The position numbers were made by a program, and so were the translations under genes. Below are positions 55,878-64,000 of a stretch of DNA of 64,000 bases, piece by piece. The notes under the pieces were generated by a model that saw only the letters and a program-made list of their open reading frames with translations, searched no databases and was not told the DNA's origin. Position 1 is the first letter of the stretch. Every line of letters begins with the position of its first letter. This stretch comes from Dactylorhiza incarnata (taxonomy: Eukaryota > Streptophyta > Magnoliopsida > Asparagales > Orchidaceae), in contig JAWHQI010000068.1 in NCBI GenBank assembly GCA_033032865.1, forward strand, positions 434,001-498,000. The letters run 5' to 3'.

Positions 55878-57863
55878 AACTCCCCCTTTTGATAATAACA
55901 ATTCCATTAATGATAAATCAGAGCATTAATAAATAAGCATGATGAGACTATATTTGTGTGTGTGTGAGAGTGATGACTTAGGATAATTATTGATTTTAGC
56001 ATTTTGAATTGCTCCCCCTAAATACATGCTCCCCCTAAGTGAATGCTCTCCTAATATGTAAGCTATCATCTTAATTAAGCATTATAGTTTGATAGTAGAT
56101 TAACATTTATCATGTTAGTTCTCCCCCTTTTGTTATTAGCAAAAGCGGGTAAGGAGACACCACTTAAAAGTTGATAATTAGATAAAAGCATGATCGAGCT
56201 TGTAGAGAATGAAATGAGAAGGAGTTGTAGAATTCTTTTCATTGAAATAGATCAGAGTTTGTATCAAAATATTTTCATAAATCAGAGTTTGTAGTATAAA
56301 TGTAAAGTTGCGGAAGACTTAGAAAAATATAAGCAAACATCTTTTGTAAGACAAGATAATTAAAAAATATAGGAGTTTAATTTTATAAAGAAGATGTTTT
56401 GTAAACATTTTAAAATCAGTAATAAATTAACCAAGCATGAAATGATGATATCAGAAAGATAGTACTACAATGTTATGTTAATTCATAGTTTCAAAACACT
56501 AACCATTGTAGAGAGCATGCTAGGTTATCTAGTGCATTTCATAAATAAAGAGTAGTATAGAATTTGCATTAGGATCCAATACTCATGAGAAGAAGTGTTA
56601 TGGAAGATAATGATGTGCACATAAGTGTATTTTTGATTAGAGTAAACAAATGTTTTAATCAAAAATACAGGTAATATGTAAAGTAAGAGCACAATAAAAC
56701 ACAAATAATTTTACGTCCACACACTTCAATGCACAAAAAAATGTACAACTACCAAGGTGATTTGCACACACAATGCTCATTAAGACTTATCAGGGTGCAA
56801 AGTAGTGCTTGGGGGATCACATAATTTTATTCTTCAATAGTGATTTTTTTTATTGTGATCCGGTGTACTTAAGAATAAGTGGTTTTTATTTTGAAAGAAA
56901 GTTATGGTTTGCATAAGATACTTTACTATTCTTTCCAAGGTGCTCAACCTCACAACGCTTATTAAGACTTATCAAGAGGTTCAAGTAGTGCTTGGTGGAG
57001 GTATCTTTGTCACTTTATTTTATGATTTTAGTCTTGTACAAAGTTCTCCGAATACACTTGTTTTGCAAACCAAGATAATTTATGAGAAAGATAACCACTT
57101 TTCTTAATTTTTAAAAGTGCAAATAAAGGAGTGTAGGTAAGATACTTGTGCAATTTTAATTCATAGTACTAATACAAAACATACACAAGCATTCTTAGAT
57201 TAAGCACATGTGTAGACAATACCAAAACTAAGTGAGTGAATAAATATCATTATCAAACATAAAACATTTACTCATACTTAGAGGCATGCTAAGCGTAGTT
57301 CTACACATCCTTTAAAATATAATTGATGCACATATGAATAGATATATCTAAGCATGATGAAAACAATGTTCAATGTAGTTTGAAAAGATAAATTGCATCA
57401 TTATAGAAGTTCTAAGTAATAGATTAAATCATGCTTGATTTTCATAGGAATATCCATACAGTTTTTTTGATAGTTTTAGTGTTTTATATTTTTGTATTTG
57501 ATTCTATTTTGCAAAAAGACTTAACCTTTAAATAAAAAGCAAAACATATTTTTTTGTAATTTTTGCTTTTGTATTTTTGTATTTGATTTTTCAAAAATTA
57601 AATATAATTAGAAGTGCAAAAATTTATAGTGCATATAGAATAATATATTTTTAGGTATTTTTCAAAATTTTAAAAACACAGAAAAACAAATATGCACGCT
57701 AGCGCTGGCGTTAGCGCTAGCGCGGGAAACAGTACGCGATTTTTATGATTTCAAATATTTTAATTGTTGATCTTGATTAAGTGTCCCAATAGTAGTTTCA
57801 TGCTGAAATCTCAGATTTTTAGGAGATGTTTTCGATGTAAAAATTGTGTTTTGTGAATGTGTT
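55878..57863 (-). other. CoE spacer between pol and 3' LTR, with polypurine tract
   Basis: The polypurine tract is the minus-strand ATCAAAAGGGGGAGTTTG next to the LTR. The remainder is AT-rich without a recognisable ORF, similar in several blocks to the CoD spacer. A dense GCTAGCGCTGGCG-type motif lies at 57704-57722. No env-like coding is seen. Confidence 0.6.
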
Positions 57864-60800
57864 TTAACACGAAAGATCTAGGACACCTAACTCAAGTCGT
57901 AATAATTGAAATCTTGCATCGGGAAGAGGTTTAGTAAATATGTCAGCGAGTTGAGAGTCCGTGCCAATGAAGCTTACTTTTACACGCTCTTTCTTAATGT
58001 GATCCCTAATGAAATGATGATGAACATCGATGTGTTTGGATCTAGAGTGGTGTACGGGAGTATATGTGAGGTCTATTGCACTTTTGTTGTCACATTTAAG
58101 ATCAATGTTTTAAAGATGAAATCCAAAATCCTCTAGTGTTTGACTCATCCATAAAGCTTGTGCACAACAACTACCAAGTGCGATATATTCGGCCTCCGTG
58201 GTGGAGAGTGCAACCGAAGATTGTTTTCGACTAGACCAAGCTACTAAAGAGGGTCCTAGAAAGTGATAAGTACCGCTAGTGCTTTTTCGATCTAGTGAAC
58301 ACCCGGCGTATTCCGAATTGGAATAGCCGTGGAGTGTGAATGAATCATTGTGTGGTTACCATAATCCTAATTTAGATGACCCTAATAGATAACCAAAAAT
58401 ACGTTTTACCGCTTTTAAATGAGATTCTTTTGGATTGGCTTGAAAGCGAGCACATAAACATACGACAAACATTATATCTGGTCTATATGCACTTAAGTAA
58501 AGAAGAGATCCTATCATTCCTCTATATAGCGATTGATCAATTGAAATTCTGGATTCATCTTTTCCTAGTTTTAAAGAAGCACTCATGGGAGTAGAAGCTT
58601 GTTTGAGATTTTCAAATCCAAATCGTTTATGCATATCGTGAACATATTTTGTTTGACAAATAAAGATACCATCAGTTTGTTGTGAGATTTGAAAACCAAG
58701 AAAATATGATAGTTCTCCAACAAGACTTATTTCAAATTCATTTTTCATTACTAATACTACTTTATTACACAACTCTTCATTAGTGGCTCAAAAAATGATA
58801 TCATCAACATATATTTGTAAAATAATTAGATCGTTAGTATTATGCTTAATGAAGAGTGTGTTGTCGGCACTTCCCATAACATAACCGTGCTTTAACAAAA
58901 ATGATGTAAGTCAATCATACCATGCACGGGGCGCTTGTTTTAAACTATAAAGCGCCTTTTCTAATTTGTAAACATGATTAGGGAAATTTTCAGTTATGAA
59001 ACCGGGGGGTTGTTCTACATAAACTTCTTCTTTTATAAACCCGTTTAAAAATGCACTTTTAACATTCATTTGAAATAATTTTATTCATTTAAAACTCGCA
59101 AATGCCAAAAATATTCGTATAGATTCTAAGCGAGCAACGGGTGCAAAAGTTTCTTCAAAATCTACCCCCTCAATTTGAGAATAACCTTGAGCAACTAAGC
59201 GTGCTTTATTTCTTATAATCCTAGATTCACCATCTAATTTATTTTTAAAGATCCATTTTACGCCAATAATTGGATGATTAGATGGTCTTTCTACTAAATT
59301 CCAAACTTTATTTCTTTCAAATTGTCCTAACTCTTCATTCATAGCCAAAAACCAAAATTCGTCATTTAAAGCGGTGGAAACATTTTTAGGTTCGATTTCG
59401 GAAACAAAACAAATATTTGAAAATGTTTCATGAAGAGAGGATCGAGTTCTTACCCCAGTAGACGGTTCCCCAATTGACTAGCTCTTTTGGATGATTTTTT
59501 GAGAAGTTCAACACACTTGGAGGTACATATTCAACTTCATTTGGCCTCTCCTCCTCTTCTTTGGACGGTTCTTCTTCGTCGTGCTCTAAAGATGACAAAG
59601 GTTCATCATTTGCACCTGTAGAAGGCTTCTCTGCACATGGAATAACCTCATCAAATTTAACATTGATAGACTCTTCAACCTTACTCGATCTTTTATTAAA
59701 TATTCTGTAGGCTTTACTGGTTGAAGAATATCCAAGGAATATTCCTTCATCACATTTCTCATCAAATTTTCCTAAAGAATCTTTCATATTAAGAATAAAA
59801 CATTTACATCCAAATACTTTAAAGTATGATACGTTAGGTTTCTTTTGTAAATATAGTTCATACGGAGTGAGATTTAGAGATGGGCGATGCATAGCTCTAT
59901 TCATTACATAGCATGCTGTGCTTACGGCTTCGGCCCAAAATGGCTTGGGTAATTTATATTCAGATAACATGGTGCATACTAGTTCTTGGATTGTCCTATT
60001 TTTCCGTTCTACAACACCGTTTTGTTGAGGTGTGCGTGGAGCAGAGAACTCATGCTTAATACCTAACATTTCACAAAAAGATTTAAAATTTTCATTTTCA
60101 AATTCACCGCCATGATCTGAGCGAATGCACTTTATTGTTAAATCTAGTTCATTTTGAATACGAGTACATAATTTTGAGAATTCGCAAAACGCATCATATT
60201 TGGAAGAGAGAAATAAGGTCCAGCAATATCTTGAGAAATCATCTATTAGAACGAAGGTGTATATTTTACCACCAAGACTTGTGGTGTTAACGGGACCAAA
60301 GAGATCCATGTGAATTAGTTGTAATGGTTTTGAAGTGGAAATTTCCTTTTTGCTTTTAAAAGATGATTTTGTAGATTTTCCTTTTTGGCATGGTGAACAT
60401 AGTGAAGATAAATTTCCATTCAACTTAGGCAATCCTCTAATCAATTCCCTTTTTGCTAGTTTTAAAATGAGCTTTGTACTAGCGTGACCTAAACGTCTAT
60501 GCCATAGTTCTAATTCATCATTTTTGGTTATAAAACATTTTATAGATGATTTGGAAAGATCATGAAACGAAACTATGTAAACATTGTGAAATCTAGGTGC
60601 AGTTAGTAACACATCTTTTGTTTTAGGATTAACTATTTTGCAAAGATTAGTGGATGATTCAAATAATACGTCTAATCCTTTATCACATAGTTGACTTATA
60701 GATATTAAGTTATGTTTCAAACCTTTAACATAAAGAACTTTTGAGATAAGAAAAGATTCGTTACCCACTGTACCAACTCCCATGATCCTTCCTTTACCGT

Positions 60801-60933
60801 TATCACCAAACGTTACGATCCCTCCTTTCTTCTTTTCTAGGCTAAAGAATTTTTCTTTGTTGCCCGTCATGTGCTTGGAGCAGCCTAAGTCCAAGTACCA
60901 CACGTCCTCCGTTTCCTTAGCCTTCCTGCAAAT
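57864..60933 (-). pseudogene. CoE pol: protease, integrase, RT, RNase H
   Basis: A 491-codon intact piece (60903-59428) covers protease and integrase. The protease triad reads DLG instead of DSG (WYLDLGCSKHMTG), a single C-to-T change. The integrase is intact in its key residues (HRRLGHAS, CSPCQKG, MDLFGP, RSDHGGEF, NGVVERKNRT). RT has QIYVDDIIF near 58810, followed by a stop. RNase H is read to ADIF/PLPDARF-type sequence near 57920 and ends at TAA 57864. Frame changes and stops occur near 59430, 59085, 58790 and 58350. It lies in the same frame as gag across the TAG at 60934. Confidence 0.88.
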
Positions 60934-62862
60934 CTAGAGAGAAGATGAGAGTAAAGATCCAGATACCCAAGAGGTACCACCCATAGAGTAAGTGGATTTC
61001 TTAGGTACCCAGATTTGTTTTAAAGAACGTTGTTTTATATTCCTGCAAGAGCTAGACGTGTGCCCAAACTTATGACAATTAGCACACGAAATAAATGGAG
61101 TTGAGACCCTTTTCTGAGTTTCTACGTTGCTCTTGTTGGATGATGCTTGAATATTAGAAAAAGCAGAAGATTTTTTAATACTTGAGCTATCGCCGACGTT
61201 AGTGGCTAGCGCTGGGCGGTAGGGTTCACTTTTATATCCGACCCCAAATTTTGCAGAACCATAACATTGGTTTCCCAAAATCATATCCAGGGATTTTTGA
61301 CCAATCCCGAATTTTTTAATGGCTATATTGAGGTCATGATTTTGTTTTTTAAGAAAAGTATTTTCTTGTACAATCATAACACATTTGTTTTCAAATCCCT
61401 TTTTGTTATTTTGAATTTGTAAAAGAGAGGTTTTTAATTTTCTCTCTAAGTCCCCCTTTTCTTTTGCAATTGTTTTGTTTTGTGAGAGGGCTTTAGAAAG
61501 AGAAACTTCAAGTTCTTTTGCCAAAAATAAAGAGTGCTCACACTCTTGACATGAAACCTTTCTCTTTTCAAGGGAATTTACCTTTTTTGTGAGTTTTTGT
61601 TTTTCTTTGATAATAGATTCATTTTCACGATTTAATATAATATTATCTTTTATACTTTGATCATAGGATTTGCAAGTTAAAACAAATTCATCATAGAGTT
61701 CTTCGAAAGTAGGAGGAAATACCTCAGTGTCGCTAAGAACACTGGTGTCGTCATCGTTGCTCTTCACCATTAAGCATAAGTTTGCTTCCTCCTCGCAACT
61801 TGACTCAGACTCGTTTGACTCTTTGGAGGAAGAATCATCCCAAGTTGCGAATTTTAGTACTTTCTTCTTCTCTTTTGCTTTGTGTTGTTCTTTTTGCTCC
61901 TTTTGATACTTTGGGCACTGACTCTGAATGTGCCCGGTCTTTCTGCAGTGGTAGCACTCAGGTGGTGGTCTTTCTTCTTCATCTTCGCTTACTTTTTCTT
62001 TCCTTGATGAAGAGAAAGATCCCTTTCGTCGAGTATCCTTTTGGAAGTATTTGCGGAATGTGTTTCTTCTTTCCGGGTTCCTGATGAACTTCCTGAAGTT
62101 TTTCACCAGGAGACCTTCTTCATCTTCAGCATCATCTTCGATGCTCTCCTTCTTTGACTTTAGTGCTAGCGCCTTTTTCTTTGGCTCTTTGTTGTATTCA
62201 TCGTGTTGAATCTGGAGTTCTACCTCATGGGTTTTAAGATTCCCAATAAGGTTCTCGATCTGGAGCGTTCTTAAGTTGTGTGACTCCGAGATGGCTGTCA
62301 CCTTTGGATTGAACCTTGGAGGTAAGGAGCGAAGAATTTTCCTCACCAAGTCCCCGTCTGAGTAGGTCTTTCCAAGTGCCTTTGAAGCGTTGACGATCTT
62401 GGTGAAGCGGGTGTACGTCGAGTTAATGTCCTCTTCGGTATCCATCCTGAATTTTTCATATTCAGATTCCAGTTGGAATAGCTTTGCATCTTTCACCTGC
62501 GATGTACCTTCATGAGTAACTTCCAATTGATTCCAAATATCATAAGCAGTTGTGCATGCAGAAATTCTATTAAACTCAGTCCTTTTTAAAGCGCAATATA
62601 AAGCGTTCATTGCTTTAGCATTATTTTTACACCTTAGTTTATCGTTATCATCCCATTTATCTTTAGGTTTTGCTAATGTCGCCTCTCCTACTACAGTTTT
62701 AGGAGGAGAGTACCGAACTTCTACCATGTTCCATACTTCTACATCCATGGTCATAAGAAAACACATCATTCGATTTTTCCAGTAGTTAAAATCTGACCCA
62801 GTAAAGAGAGGTGGTCGACTAACCCCTTGACCCTAAGAAAAAGCGAGATCATGAGACGCCAT
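60934..62862 (-). CDS. CoE gag, almost intact (about 640 codons)
   Basis: The likely start is ATG 62860-62862 (MASHDLAFS), followed by a TAG at codon 10, where CoD has GAG. After that the frame is open for more than 600 codons. The gag core (MTMDVEVWNMVEVRYSPP, ACTTAYDIWNQLEVTHEGTS, LVRKILRSLPPRFNPKV) is followed by a first knuckle CYHCRKTGHIQSQC near 61950. A long coiled coil (NRENESIIKEKQKLTKKVN) and a second knuckle CANCHKFGHTSSSC near 61070 complete it. Length and plan are typical of SIRE-lineage gag. It ends with the TAG at 60934-60936 that separates it from pol. Confidence 0.85.
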
Positions 62863-62896
62863 TATTCCGGGTTGTTAAGCCGATTGGAATAACCTT

Positions 62897-62908
62897 GCTC
62901 TGATACCA
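62897..62908 (-). other. CoE primer-binding site
   Basis: The minus strand reads TGGTATCAGAGC, two bases after the 5' LTR end at 62911; it is the initiator-Met-tRNA type. Confidence 0.88.
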
Positions 62909-62910
62909 CT

Positions 62911-64000
62911 TGTTGGATCAGTAGGCGCACTTAGAGGGGGGGGGGGGGGGGTGAATAAGGGTTTTCAAAACTTTAGTGATATTTTTAAAACCTTAGTAAT
63001 AGGCAAGATTAAGACAATAGAAAGTCAAGTAAAACAATAAAGTAGAGACATGCTTTATTAATATTAAATACGGATTTACAAAAGTTGACTTCTATGACGC
63101 TAGAAATCGGTGGCGATGAATAGTAAACTCTTTTTGTTTTCTATCCCGACTCGCATCCCCACGAACCGGTGGCCCTAGCCTATCCTCCTCGGATTCGGCC
63201 TCAAGCCGCTCTAGCCAACCCTTCCCCGGATGTGGCCTCGAGCACCCCCTAGACCTAGCCTAGATCTAGTCGCCAACACGAGGCGAGTTTCCCCCTAAGT
63301 CCTACCCAGACCTAATCGCCAACACGAGGTGATTTCATTAACCGCTTACAAGAAGAATATGAAATGAGAATAAATAAAAACTCCCTTCTGAAGTCGGAGG
63401 CGAAGATCCGCTGTAGAGTAAGCGTTGCAGAAGCAGACTTTGTTCGGATCCGGCGTGATGCGATTCTCCTTCAGAAGTTTTCAGAACTTTGGTAGGACAT
63501 CAACTTTCGGCCAAGATAGCCTCTGGAATTCTAGCACTTTATCTCTCTATGATATCTCTCTGATGTGTGTCTGAAACGAGAGGAGAGGAGTCCTTTTTAT
63601 AGCTTCAGCGCTAGCGCCTGCGCTATCGCTACCGCTGGCGTTATCCCATATTAAGTAATATTTTGCGTGCGAGAATCTTTAATCCATGGCAACTCTGCTG
63701 AGATTCCTCTTGTGTTCCGCGCTACCGCCAGCGCTATCGGCTACCGCCAGCGCTATCCCATATTAGGACACATTCAGCGCGGCAGAATCTTCAATCCGAG
63801 GAAACAATTCCTTCTTGCCAACTGTGTGCGTCGCTACCGCCTGCGCTATCGGCTACTGCCAGGCGTTATCTCCTTCCATATATGCTCCCAGAATTGCGCT
63901 ATCATCGCTAGCGCCAGGTGGTAAGTGCTACCTCCAGCTCTAGTGGGAGTACTGTCTTCTGTTTTCATTCATCGGAATTCGTCGGGAGTTCTCGAGAACA
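62911..64000 (-). repeat. CoE 5' LTR, partial
   Basis: It starts TGTTGGATCAGTAGG on the plus strand, matches the left LTR over its 1090 visible bases, and is cut by the window end. TATA box: minus strand CTATAAAAAG at 63593-63602, a better match than in the left LTR. It carries a run of 16 G (62936-62951). Confidence 0.93.

Larger units (their letters stand above)
54453..64000 (-). mobile_element. CoE: SIRE-like Ty1/copia element, right LTR cut by window end
   Basis: The left (3') LTR, spacer, pol, gag and primer site are complete; the right (5') LTR runs off the window. It is inserted in the RT part of GyF pol; the bases before it are AATAT, and their partner would lie outside the window. 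It is close to CoD in gag, pol, spacer and LTR ends, but its LTR is longer. Confidence 0.93.

Noticed and set aside
57906..58136. A 76-codon plus-strand ORF
   Set aside because: It is the antisense shadow of the CoE RNase H gene.
1..64000. Host protein-coding genes or tRNA genes
   Set aside because: Every recognisable protein domain belongs to a retrotransposon. The tRNA-like matches are primer-binding sites only 10-18 nt long.

Overview
The window is plant nuclear DNA made almost entirely of nested LTR retrotransposons; I find no host gene. The plant assignment rests on Ty3/gypsy chromovirus pol genes of the Del/Tekay type, SIRE/Maximus-type Ty1/copia elements with initiator-Met-tRNA primer sites (TGGTATCAGAG), an env-like third gene, and a 5S-rRNA-derived repeat of the Cassandra kind. 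The species cannot be told from the sequence. Names used here (GyA, GyF, NA1, CoB, CoC, CoD, CoS, CoE) are local labels.

Left block (1-15811). GyA, a decayed gypsy element on the minus strand, runs from its 3' LTR (1-2223, cut by the window edge) through integrase, RT, protease and gag to its primer site at 15106-15117. Two members of one TGATG...CATCA LTR family sit inside its pol: a solo LTR (3146-4730, exact 5-bp target duplication ATATG) and a complete 6.2-kb element NA1 (7095-13320, exact duplication CTGCT). NA1 has two 1514-bp LTRs but encodes only a two-zinc-knuckle ORF, so it must depend on another element's enzymes. GyA's 5' LTR is lost at a junction made of three 5S-rRNA-derived LTR-like units, two of them head to head (15125-15811).

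Middle block (15812-25098). CoB is a SIRE-type copia element on the minus strand. Its gag, pol and 1.8-kb 5' LTR remain; its 3' end is lost at the same junction. It abuts CoC (22737-23557), a fragment of an unrelated copia RT/RNase H on the plus strand, followed by non-coding DNA that may hold CoC's 3' LTR.

Right block (25099-64000). GyF, another minus-strand gypsy element, is the host of everything here. Its LTR material holds CoD (27343-36252, exact duplication ATAAA). Its integrase gene is split by CoS (39022-52610, plus strand, duplication CCTAG/CCTTG). Its RT is split by CoE (54453 to beyond the window). CoS carries gag, pol and a third, env-like gene with a 68-nt spliceable intron. That gene lies behind an internal TATA box and an array of the LTR's own repeat motif. 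A further solo LTR (46524-48069, exact duplication CACCA) sits between this TATA box and the ATG.

Most pol genes are broken. Several stop codons and lost catalytic residues are single C-to-T or G-to-A changes relative to a sister copy in this window, as expected for old methylated DNA. The leads most worth following are the intron and apparent own promoter of the CoS env-like gene, the zinc-knuckle-only element NA1 with its palindromic LTR motif, the inverted 5S-derived units, and the conserved stop plus TGCAG at the gag-pol border of four copia elements.
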